Assembly (NCBI RefSeq): GCF_900169275.1
Contig: NZ_FXZC01000001.1
Location: 620,001 to 684,000, forward strand
DNA: 64,000 bases
From: Brevibacterium casei CIP 102111
Lineage (GTDB): Bacteria; Actinomycetota; Actinomycetes; Actinomycetales; Brevibacteriaceae
Direction: 5' to 3'
Within the stretch, counting starts at the first letter, position 1. Each line of letters begins with the position of its first letter. The position numbers and the translations under genes were made by a program. The notes beneath the pieces were generated by a model, which saw only the letters and a program-made list of their open reading frames with translations, was not told the origin of the DNA and ran no database searches. This document shows, in pieces, positions 35,868-43,841 of this stretch.

Positions 35868-35956
35868 GAACGCACCCGCACGAGCCAGGTGCAGAGAGTG
35901 AGAGAGTCCCGCCCATACGAAACGGGCGACCGAGATGAGAATGCGAAGGTGAACAG

Positions 35957-36346
35957 ATGACCATCATCGTGGGCTACGTCAACACCCCGGCCGGCCACGC
36001 GGCCCTCGACACCGGGATCAGGGAGGCGCAGAAGAGCGACAGCGACATCGTCGTCGTCAACGCCTCGCATCCGCGGAGGGATTCCCACCGCCTCGCCGAG
36101 GCTGAGGTCCGTTCCGTGCGCGAACAGCTGTCCCGTGCGGGGGTCAAGGGGGAGGTGCTCACTCCCGGGAGTGAGCTCGATCCCGCTGAGCAGATCCTCG
36201 ATACCGCCGCCGAGGTGGGGGCCGACCTCATCGTGCTCGGCACCCGGAAGCGGACCCCGGTGGGCAAGTTCCTCCTCGGGTCGACGATCCAGAAGGTCAT
36301 CCTCGACGCGGAGAGCCCGGTGCTCTGCGTCAAAGCCGCACACTGA
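35957..36346 (+). CDS. Universal stress protein, UspA family
   Basis: 129 residues, one UspA domain (IIVGYVNTPAGHAAL... VLCVKAAH). The ATP-binding motif of this family is present as GTRKRTPVGKFLLGST (G-2x-G-9x-G-S/T with small changes). ATG 35957 with AAGGTGA upstream. It lies after the APC permease gene across a 21-bp repeat array; transporters followed by a UspA gene are common in actinobacteria. Confidence 0.9.
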   Translation: MTIIVGYVNTPAGHAALDTGIREAQKSDSDIVVVNASHPRRDSHRLAEAEVRSVREQLSRAGVKGEVLTPGSELDPAEQILDTAAEVGADLIVLGTRKRTPVGKFLLGSTIQKVILDAESPVLCVKAAH

Positions 36347-37240
36347 CATCGGTTGAGGCGGCGCTGACCGGGCGCCGGCTGAGGCAGTGTGTGTCGGCGG
36401 CGGTGCGGACCGGCGACGGGGCTGGCGCCGCGCCGACGGTGCCGTGGGTCCAGTCGGTCCCGGCAATTCGTCGTCGAGGCGGGCGCGCCGCGCCGACGGT
36501 GAGCGGTTGGGGCGATCGGCCATTGCCGCAGGCCTGAACGAGTTCGAGGTCCGTATTCGACCGGGCGGTGCTGTCGCCTCGGCGGGATGGTCCGGGGTGT
36601 CGCGGCTGCGGTGGTGGGTCGTTTCGGGATGTCGCGGAGGTCTCGGTGGGACGGTCGGGGGCGTAGCGATCGCCGTAGCGGGCTGTTCGGGACGGTCCGG
36701 GGCCTCGGCGGGGATCGTGGCCGGCCAGGCGCGCCGTCATGGTTCATGAAATCGTCATTGGTCGCAACTCCGTGCGCGTCCGCTCTCGCGCGACCCATCG
36801 AGCGGATCGCTGTCCACGTAACCGCATACCATTGCGCGCCCAGAGAGGTCGAAGGCCCTCGGCTCGCCGGTGCCTGCGTCCCGGTGGAGCTTGCGGGTCA
36901 TCCCAGCCGGCAACACGATGAGTCGCCACAACTGCGATGAGTGCGCAGAGAGGACGTGAGGCGATGTCCGAATGTCCGGGCCACCACCGGGCGGGGGTCC
37001 GCTCGGCCCGGCGCACAGGTGTGTGCACAGGTGGCAGTATCGCCGCCGTCGAGCGACAACCCACTTCCGGTCTGTGGAGCCGAATATCTCCTGCCGCGTC
37101 GACCTTCGTTGATCGCTCATGTAATGAATTCAAACGAGAGAAAGATTTCTAAAAAAGTCGAACAAATATCTGTACAGATTTGCTGTGCGGGTGTAGTGTG
37201 GATCACACAAGGACGTACTCGGGGATCGGACACGGAGGTC
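36347..37240. other. Long region without a supported gene between uspA and the HNH gene
   Basis: Nearly 900 bp. The first 380 bp are Gly/Arg-biased in all frames, with GCCTCGGCGG near 36574 and 36702. The middle part has lower GC; minus-strand frames at 36755-37120 and 36744-37133 are open but have mixed third positions and no domain, so they are probably not genes. The last 120 bp are AT-rich and contain the palindrome ATCTGTACAGAT (37168-37179), a likely promoter/operator zone for the HNH gene. Confidence 0.45.
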
Positions 37241-40087
37241 ATGACTCTCACCCCAGATCGCAGACGCGACAAGCGGAAGGACCGGCGCACACGGCCCGCT
37301 TCTCCGTGCGTGTCCCAGGCTGCGGGTGGCGAGTCCGAGGCGCCCGCAGGATCAGCTCTCGGCCCGACTGCGCTCGAGAACTCGGGTCTCGATCCGTCGG
37401 AACATCCGGTTGCCGGTGCGGGAGACGGTCAGGGGGAGATCGCCTCGGCGAAGGATCCCGCGATGTCGAGCGGCCCCATGTCAGACGGTTCCGCATCCGA
37501 CGGCTCGACACCTGTGGCTCCGACGGCTTCTCTCGATTCAGCACCTGTGTCGACACCCAAGCTCAACTGGAGGGCTGCGCCCGACGATGAGGAGGCGCAG
37601 GAGGCGTTGAGGCGACGCGCGGCCGAGATCGACGCCGAACAGGAAGCATGGATGCGGCAGAAGCGCGAGGAACGAGAACGCGCAGAGCAGGCCAAACGGG
37701 CCGCGGCGGCAGCCGCCGACCCGGAATGGGCGGGCCTGGTTGAGACGCCGTCCGCTCCTGCGGACCCGGACGACAGCTCCTCGCGAGGCATCGGCAAGTG
37801 CACCACACGAGACGATGACGAGTGCTCCGCGCGTGACGTCGCAGACGATGGTGATCCGGCCTCCGAACCCGACTACAGGATCACCGACGAGGATCGCGCG
37901 TGGTTTGCCGAGGAGAACCGGAAGTCGAGCGAGTTCATCGCTCACAAGCAGAACGATCTCATCGAACGGCAGCGCGGTGTCCTCGGAGGTCTGGGCTCCG
38001 GCCCGTCGGATGGTGAGGTGGGCATGGGGTTCGCCAGCGAGCCACCGTGGTTCACCCCGCGCGAGCAGGCGAGCAGAGGATACGGGACGCAGGGGTGGGG
38101 CGGCGTCGACCCGGTCGAGGCGGGGTGGCCCGGCGAAGCCAACGTATACGGACATGATCGCTCGACGGATGACGAAGCATCCGATGCCGCTGCGGGACTG
38201 GAGGGGACCTCGGATGTCGAGGGGACCTCGGCGCCTGAGAGGGCATCGGGGCCAGCTTCGCTCGGGGAGGGTGGAGACGCTGGGAGTCCCGAGCCCGTGA
38301 CCGCCGAGGCGAGCGACATTCCCGTCGATTCCGACTGCGACGCCGCAGACGCCTCTCCGCTTCTCCCAGCGACGGCGTGGTCAGACCTGACAGCAATGGC
38401 TCCGGAGATGACGGGAAGCATCGAGAGTCTCCGAACCCTGGTCAATGATCTCGAGTCCTTCGAACGGCCGATGGGCCCGGACGAGGCTGTCACCATGCTT
38501 GACGGAATCGAAACGCTCAACCGCCTCACCGAGGCGCTCTCCGTCGTCACGCTCTCAGTCTTCGAACGCGTCGGCACCCCGCGCGACTACGGTGCGAAGT
38601 CGACCCGTGATCTCGTGAAGAATCGCCTCGGCGTCTCCGCCCGAGAAGCGTCTCGACGGGTCGATCTCGCCGAGCAGCTCGGCAGGAGAGTCACGGTCGC
38701 CGGTGAGTCACTCGAACCCGTGCATCCGATCGTTGCCGACGCGCTGCGCACGGGGACTCTCTCGTCCGTGCAGGCAGAGGTCATCATCCGCTTCCTCGGT
38801 GAGCTCAAGCGAAAGGCCACCGATGACCAGCAGCTCGAAGCGGAACGGATCCTCGTGGAGAAGGCTCCGTTGGTCCACGTCAGGGATATCCGAATCCTCT
38901 TCAACGAGATCCTCAAATGGCTTGACCCCGATGGTGAGCTCCCCGACGAGTCGACGCCGAGAGAGGACTTCTGTGTCAACCTCCGCGCGCGCAAGGATGG
39001 GACTTGGGACCTCAGGGGACGCCTGGATTCGGTGACCGGTGGCATCATGCACGGCCTGCTCACCTCCCGCATGCAGACCGATGAAGCGATGCAGACCGAT
39101 GAAGCGATGCAGACCGACGAGGCGATGCAGACCGAAGATGGATCGCGAACTGGATACGACGCATCAGAGGCAGGAGACTCGCCGGCGAGCGATGACGCGT
39201 CACAGAGCGATGACGCATCGGCATGTGATCAGGCGAAGCATGCTGATGATGCCTTGGTGCACGGCGCAGCGGGGCAGACTGATGATGTCCTGACGGCAGG
39301 TGCGGGGCAGCAGGACGATGCTGTCGTGGACGAAGCCGTCCGTCTCTTCGAAGACGTGCTCCGCGGTGACCGCTACGATGCGATCGACCCGACGCCCGAA
39401 CTTGCGCCGGTCGGTTCCGCGCCGACCGACGCTGACGGCAACGAGATTCCTGCCGGATACGGCGTCCGCGAGGACGGTACGCCGGTACCCATGGCCTCTG
39501 AGCAGCCCAGCGTGCGCAACCGGATCTATGAGAGGTTCTCGACGATCATCGGACGCATCGAAATGGGCCGTGTCGGTGCGGGCGCTCCGTTCGCTCTCGT
39601 CGTCACGGCCAAGGCCGAGGACATCGCCACCGGATGCGGGCAGGCGACGACCGGAGCGGCTGAGAGCTTCCCTATTTCAGCGGCGGTTCGCGACGGCCTC
39701 AACGGCGCAGTGTTCTTCCACCTCATGAGCGAGAAGGGTCGGACGGTGAGCGTCCAGACAGAGAACCGGTACGCCAATCGGAACCAACTGACGATCCTCG
39801 CCGCGAGAGACCAAGGGTGCACCTTCCCCGGATGCGAGACACCGCCCGGCTGGTGCGACGCCCACCACATCGTGCCCTGGTCCGAGAAGGGCAGAACCGA
39901 GATCAACAACCTCACTCTGGCCTGCAGTGCGCACCACCATCTCATCGACAAATCCGACTGGCACACGATCATGCTCAGAGACGGGCGACCGGCCTGGGTG
40001 CCTCCTGCAACCATCGATCCCGAACGCAGACCGATCCTCCATTCGAGGTTCATCGCCGGCGAGATCGCCGACACGCTCTTCCGTTGA
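37241..40087 (+). CDS. DUF222/HNH endonuclease-domain protein (13E12-like)
   Basis: 948 residues. The DUF222 region (about residues 410-620; FERVGTPRDYGAKSTRDLVKNRLGVSAREASRRVDLAEQLG) is followed by a repetitive acidic linker and a C-terminal HNH nuclease domain with CTFPGCETPPGWCDAHHIVPWSEKG, NLTLACSAHHHLI. The N-terminal 400 residues are low-complexity with a charged coiled segment (EEAQEALRRRAAEIDAEQEAW). Such proteins are multi-copy in actinobacteria (mycobacterial 13E12 repeats) and of unknown role. ATG 37241 follows GGAGG; the frame is open further upstream to 36941. It is much longer than the usual 400-550 residues. Confidence 0.85.
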   Translation: MTLTPDRRRDKRKDRRTRPASPCVSQAAGGESEAPAGSALGPTALENSGLDPSEHPVAGAGDGQGEIASAKDPAMSSGPMSDGSASDGSTPVAPTASLDSAPVSTPKLNWRAAPDDEEAQEALRRRAAEIDAEQEAWMRQKREERERAEQAKRAAAAAADPEWAGLVETPSAPADPDDSSSRGIGKCTTRDDDECSARDVADDGDPASEPDYRITDEDRAWFAEENRKSSEFIAHKQNDLIERQRGVLGGLGSGPSDGEVGMGFASEPPWFTPREQASRGYGTQGWGGVDPVEAGWPGEANVYGHDRSTDDEASDAAAGLEGTSDVEGTSAPERASGPASLGEGGDAGSPEPVTAEASDIPVDSDCDAADASPLLPATAWSDLTAMAPEMTGSIESLRTLVNDLESFERPMGPDEAVTMLDGIETLNRLTEALSVVTLSVFERVGTPRDYGAKSTRDLVKNRLGVSAREASRRVDLAEQLGRRVTVAGESLEPVHPIVADALRTGTLSSVQAEVIIRFLGELKRKATDDQQLEAERILVEKAPLVHVRDIRILFNEILKWLDPDGELPDESTPREDFCVNLRARKDGTWDLRGRLDSVTGGIMHGLLTSRMQTDEAMQTDEAMQTDEAMQTEDGSRTGYDASEAGDSPASDDASQSDDASACDQAKHADDALVHGAAGQTDDVLTAGAGQQDDAVVDEAVRLFEDVLRGDRYDAIDPTPELAPVGSAPTDADGNEIPAGYGVREDGTPVPMASEQPSVRNRIYERFSTIIGRIEMGRVGAGAPFALVVTAKAEDIATGCGQATTGAAESFPISAAVRDGLNGAVFFHLMSEKGRTVSVQTENRYANRNQLTILAARDQGCTFPGCETPPGWCDAHHIVPWSEKGRTEINNLTLACSAHHHLIDKSDWHTIMLRDGRPAWVPPATIDPERRPILHSRFIAGEIADTLFR
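39071..39139. repeat. 18-bp in-frame tandem repeat in the HNH gene
   Basis: Units ATGCAGACCGATGAAGCG start at 39071, 39089 and 39107, with a fourth partial unit at 39125. They encode MQTDEA repeats in the linker between DUF222 and the HNH domain. Confidence 0.85.
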
Positions 40088-40191
40088 GACCGATCCGGAC
40101 GTCGAGGGGACAGGTGCGTCCCGAGGTCGAATCCGCCCGGCAGTGACGCAGCTCATGGAATGAACCCTCCCGGAACCCTGTTGCCTTGAGC

Positions 40192-41265
40192 ATGGAGCTT
40201 TCTCTTCTCGACCTGGTCCCCGTGCGCGTCGGCCAGACCACGTCCGATGCCTTCGCGGCGTCTCACGAACTTGTCCGCCGGGCTGACGAACTCGGCTACA
40301 CCCGCTACTGGGTCGCGGAACATCACAACATGCCGTCGATCGCCTCGACGATGCCCGGTGCCGAACTCATGTACCTCGGCCAGGGCACCGAAAACATCCG
40401 CCTCGGCTCGGGCGGAGTGATGCTGCCCAACCATGCGCCTCTCGCCGTCGCCGAGCTCTTCGCCCTCCTCTCCGCGATCTACGGTGATCGGATCGATCTG
40501 GGAATCGGACGCGCGCCGGGCACGGATCCGATCACATCGGCGGCCATGCGGGGCCACCTCGGCGAGGGGCGGATGGTCGACCGTCAGGGGCAGACCATCG
40601 ACCCGGTCGAACAGTTCCCTCAGCACGTCATCGACACCCTCTCCCTGATGGCACCGGAAGGCGTCCGCATTCCTCTTCAGGGTGGACGCGAGCACACGCT
40701 GCGGGCCACTCCGGCCCCGACCGAAGGGACCCAGCCACTGCCGTGGCTGCTCGGTTCGTCGGGATATTCGGCTCGGCTGGCAGCTGAGCTCGGCATGCCT
40801 TACGTGTTCGCCAATCACTTCGCCGCCGGTGCGACGACGGGGATGAAGATCTACCGCGACAACTTCACGCCCGGCGCCTACGGGGACGAACCGCGCACCT
40901 TCGTCACCGTCAATGCCGTCGTCTCTCCCACCGAGGAGGAGGCGCGACTGCGCTCCGAGCCCTTCATGCTGCAGATGGCACGGCTGCGCACGGGCGGACA
41001 GATGGGCCCGCTGCGCTTGGCCGGTGACGACGTCCGCTCGATCATGACCGACCAGGAGCGCATGGTCGCCGAAGAGCTCTCGAAGAACTGGATCATCGGG
41101 GACCCTCAGCAGGCCAAGGGCCAGCTCGAGGAACTCGCCGACCGATTCGGAGTCGACGAGGTGATGATCCAACCGGTCGCCGGTGCGATGGAAGGCGAAG
41201 AGCTGCGTCACGATGCCGCGCGGATCCAGACCATCGACCTGTTGGCCGACGAGTTCCTCCGCTGA
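40192..41265 (+). CDS. LLM-class flavin-dependent oxidoreductase (luciferase-like)
   Basis: 357 residues of the bacterial-luciferase-like TIM-barrel family, group LuxA-like/MsnO8. Features: MELSLLDLVPVRVGQTTSDAF, RYWVAEHHNMPSIAS, IRLGSGGVMLPNHAPL, IDLGIGRAPGTDP and PWLLGSSGYSARLAAELGMPYVFA. It would use reduced flavin or F420 to oxidise an unknown substrate. ATG 40192 preferred over a TTG two codons upstream. It stands alone between the HNH and NlpC/P60 genes. Confidence 0.9.
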   Translation: MELSLLDLVPVRVGQTTSDAFAASHELVRRADELGYTRYWVAEHHNMPSIASTMPGAELMYLGQGTENIRLGSGGVMLPNHAPLAVAELFALLSAIYGDRIDLGIGRAPGTDPITSAAMRGHLGEGRMVDRQGQTIDPVEQFPQHVIDTLSLMAPEGVRIPLQGGREHTLRATPAPTEGTQPLPWLLGSSGYSARLAAELGMPYVFANHFAAGATTGMKIYRDNFTPGAYGDEPRTFVTVNAVVSPTEEEARLRSEPFMLQMARLRTGGQMGPLRLAGDDVRSIMTDQERMVAEELSKNWIIGDPQQAKGQLEELADRFGVDEVMIQPVAGAMEGEELRHDAARIQTIDLLADEFLR

Positions 41266-41452
41266 CGTCCGAGGCGATCCCCGCTGACCCGAGACAATGT
41301 CCGGATCAGACAGTAGGATTGTTCGCGTACATCGTTTCGATGCTCACGCGATCGATCGCCATCGGTCGGTTCCGTGGGTCGCGAAACTCATTCGGCGGCT
41401 TCCCCCGCGCGGGTGCGACCCTTGGTCTCGCTCGCAGACCGAAAGAGAATCT

Positions 41453-42538
41453 ATGCGTACGAGAATTGCTGTTTCGGCGGCGCTCGGGCTCGGACTTGTG
41501 TTCGGAGCCGGCGCTCCTGCCATGTCGAGCAACCAGTCTGCTCCTGCCAACGCGTCGACCAACCTGGCTGCGGCGGTCGTTCCCGGCCAGGAACTCGAGC
41601 CGATCAGAGACGGAAAGATCGAGAAGGGCGAGACGGCCTACGTCGACGTCACCGTCGCCACGCTGTGGAAGGACTCGAAGGCGCCCCGCAAGGTCGACAA
41701 GCCCGCTCTGGGCAAGCCCGTCGACCTCGACAAGTGGAACGAGAACCTCAAGAGCACCGAGGTGCGTCGTGGCCTCACCGGCAAGGCCGAGACCCAGGCC
41801 GTCTACGGTTCCGAGGTCACCGTCCTCGAGACCAAGGGCAACTGGGCCAAGGTCGCCGTCACCGACCAGTCCACACCGAAGAACAAGAAGGGCTACCCGG
41901 GCTGGCTGCCGACCAAGCAGCTCGTCGAGAACGACCGGTTCGGCAAGCTGAAGAAGGACCAGCCGCGCGCGGTCGTCACCGCTGAGAAGGCCAAGTTCGA
42001 GGGCATCGAGTTCACCAAGGACGTCGGCGCGGATCCGAGCTTCAACGTCGAACTGCCCCTCATCGCCCAAGACGTCGAGGACGTCCGTGTCGCACTGCCC
42101 GGCGGCGGAGCCGCGTGGATCGACGTCGACGACGTCAACGTCTTCGACATCGGTGAGAAGCCGAAGAAGCCCTCCGGCGACGACCTCGTCAAGACCGCCA
42201 AGCAGTTCGACGGCCTCCGCTACCTGTGGGCCGGCGTCTCCGCCTACGGCTTCGACTGCTCCGGCTTCACCTACTCCGTCTACCGGGCGCACGGCATCGA
42301 CATCCCGCGCGACTCCGGCGACCAGGCCAAGGTCGGCAAGAAGGTGTCGGCGAAGGACCTCAAAGCCGGCGACCTGCTCTTCTTCTCGACGAGTTCGGGC
42401 ACCGTCCACCACGTGGGTATGTACATCGGCGATGGGAAGATGATCCACTCGCCGAACGCCTCGAAGACGGTCTACGTGGTCGACTGGAAGGACTGGGACA
42501 AGGGCAACGAGTTCTCCGGAGCGCGCCGCATCCTGTGA
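41453..42538 (+). CDS. Secreted NlpC/P60 peptidoglycan endopeptidase
   Basis: 361 residues. A Sec signal peptide (MRTRIAVSAALGLGLVFGAG, cleavage after APAMSS-like region) is followed by two bacterial SH3-like segments and a C-terminal NlpC/P60 domain with catalytic Cys in YGFDCSGFTYSVYRA, His in VHHVGMYIGDG and a third polar residue in MIHSPNAS. It cuts D-gamma-glutamyl-diaminopimelate bonds in peptidoglycan. A 187-bp leader precedes it; related actinobacterial genes often carry a c-di-AMP riboswitch there, but I could not see its conserved core. A terminator hairpin follows. Confidence 0.92.
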   Translation: MRTRIAVSAALGLGLVFGAGAPAMSSNQSAPANASTNLAAAVVPGQELEPIRDGKIEKGETAYVDVTVATLWKDSKAPRKVDKPALGKPVDLDKWNENLKSTEVRRGLTGKAETQAVYGSEVTVLETKGNWAKVAVTDQSTPKNKKGYPGWLPTKQLVENDRFGKLKKDQPRAVVTAEKAKFEGIEFTKDVGADPSFNVELPLIAQDVEDVRVALPGGGAAWIDVDDVNVFDIGEKPKKPSGDDLVKTAKQFDGLRYLWAGVSAYGFDCSGFTYSVYRAHGIDIPRDSGDQAKVGKKVSAKDLKAGDLLFFSTSSGTVHHVGMYIGDGKMIHSPNASKTVYVVDWKDWDKGNEFSGARRIL

Positions 42539-42562
42539 TGCTTATCCGTTCGTTCCCACGCT

Positions 42563-42595
42563 GAAGCCGGTCGCAGTCGTCCTGCGGCCGGCTTC
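42563..42595 (+). terminator. Terminator of the NlpC/P60 gene
   Basis: GAAGCCGGTCGCA (42563-42575) pairs with 42583-42595 (one G-T pair) around a 7-nt loop, 25 bp after the stop codon. Confidence 0.75.
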
Positions 42596-42699
42596 CGGCA
42601 TTCGAGGGGGGTGATTGTCCGCCGCCGAGGTGGTCCACCGTGAACGTTCTCCGCTGACCGAAATCGCCACGGTGGGTTCCCCGCGGAGAGGTGCTACGG

Positions 42700-42748
42700 C
42701 AGTGAGAAAGGACCTGGCCTTCGCTCCGCGCGAAGGCCTGGCTCACTG
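42700..42748. terminator. Second hairpin in the convergent region
   Basis: CAGTGAG (42700-42706) pairs with CTCACTG (42742-42748), and GGCCTTCG (42716-42723) pairs with CGAAGGCC (42731-42738) around a CTCCGCG loop. It may end minus-strand transcripts from the AadS-like gene. Confidence 0.6.
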
Positions 42749-42890
42749 ACATTCCCGGTAGAGGACCGGTCACTTCCACAGACGCACGACCGCACGGCCC
42801 GTCGCATCCTTAGTGGTCGGTTTCGGCGACCCTCAGTCGTCCGACGTGCGGCGGGGTACGAGGGTGCTCGTGCTGTTCAGCTCGCGCAGT

Positions 42891-43694
42891 TCAAAGAGTG
42901 CGGAGCCCGAGGATAGCGTGTAATTCATCGTCGACTCGCTCGTGATCGAAGTGTGGGAGGTCGAGCGACGACGCGGTGCGTTCGGCGAGGGTGCGGTACA
43001 GCTCGGTGGACGCAAGAAGTGCGCGTGTCGCGTCGTCACCGTCAAGACTGCCCCAGCAGCGTTCGAGCGCGTGCTGGACATCGGTGTCCATCCACTGCCG
43101 CATCCGTGTGCCCAGGTATCGGGTGTCGAGTCCCGGACCGTGCCGGGCGAGGTGATCCCATTCGATCATCCGCAGCAGTTCGCCTTTCAGGTCCTGGTCG
43201 CGCAGTTTCGCTGACCACGGCTCGTCGCGCACGATGGCTTTGGCCTGCATCAGAGCCGCCGCCCACGCCCAGTTCATCGACTCCTCGAACTCCGCGGGCG
43301 TGGGTGGCGCAGTGGAGGTCGCATCCAGTGAGGCGGTTGCAGCGCTGTCGTCCTTGTCGAGGAGTACACAGAACGGTCGAGTGTAGCTTCGACCTGCTAG
43401 GCGATCTGCGGGAAGCACGGTGAAGTCGATCTTGCCGCCCGCGTAGTAGATCAGGCGTGTGGGGTTGCCGTCACCGTCGTTGAGCCTTTCGACGACGAGC
43501 ACATCGCCGAGGTCGCTCCACCATGACTCGTCTGTCAAGAGCGCATCAATGTCTGTCGTGAACACCTCGATATCCCGGTCGGAGAGAGGGTGGGCGTCTT
43601 GAGCGGCGGCTGATCCCGTCAGTACGAGTGCCCGAACGTCGGTGCGACCCTGCGCCCACCGGACCAAGGATTCACGTGCACGAGAGTAATCCAT
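42891..43694 (-). CDS. AadS-like nucleotidyltransferase (aminoglycoside 6-adenylyltransferase family)
   Basis: 267 residues of the streptomycin adenylyltransferase (ANT(6)/AadS) family. The nucleotidyltransferase motif is ALVLTGSAAAQDAHPLSDRDIEVF (G-S...D-x-D) with the third acidic position in GGKIDFTVLPA. A C-terminal helical domain follows (WAWAAALMQAKAIVRDEPWSAKLRDQDLK). Chromosomal members are often uncharacterised, so resistance should not be assumed. It is a single minus-strand gene with a GGGGG ribosome site. Confidence 0.85.
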   Translation of the reverse strand: MDYSRARESLVRWAQGRTDVRALVLTGSAAAQDAHPLSDRDIEVFTTDIDALLTDESWWSDLGDVLVVERLNDGDGNPTRLIYYAGGKIDFTVLPADRLAGRSYTRPFCVLLDKDDSAATASLDATSTAPPTPAEFEESMNWAWAAALMQAKAIVRDEPWSAKLRDQDLKGELLRMIEWDHLARHGPGLDTRYLGTRMRQWMDTDVQHALERCWGSLDGDDATRALLASTELYRTLAERTASSLDLPHFDHERVDDELHAILGLRTL

Positions 43695-43841
43695 CCCCCG
43701 ATTCTCTCATTCCCGTTTAAGGGGCAGTCCTCTTCATCGTGGGGAACCATCGATGGCGGAGTCGCGGCCCTCGTCGGCCGTCGCGGAGCAGGAGAGGTGC
43801 GCATCACCGCCTCGGGTCGGTCTGGCCGCCCGACTGCGAAC

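Larger units (their letters stand above)
42539..42890. other. Convergent intergenic region with two hairpins
   Basis: 352 bp between the NlpC/P60 gene and the minus-strand AadS-like gene. It holds the terminator at 42563-42595, one GCCGAGGTGG decamer (42624-42633) and a larger hairpin at 42700-42748. No gene is supported. Confidence 0.55.

Noticed and set aside
36755..37120. Minus-strand frame of 121 codons between uspA and the HNH gene
   Set aside because: Third codon positions are mixed, unlike every real gene here, and no domain is recognised. A decayed gene cannot be excluded.
37168..37179. ATCTGTACAGAT as an SOS (LexA) box of the HNH gene
   Set aside because: Actinobacterial SOS boxes have GAAC-N4-GTTC; only a single GAAC lies nearby (37160-37163), so it is kept only as an unassigned palindrome.
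41266..41452. Possible c-di-AMP (ydaO-type) riboswitch in the NlpC/P60 leader
   Set aside because: The gene type and leader length would fit, but the conserved core and paired segments are not visible to me. A covariance-model search would decide.
42360..42779. Minus-strand frame over the NlpC/P60 3' end
   Set aside because: It spans two hairpins and the antisense of a certain gene; no ribosome site or domain.
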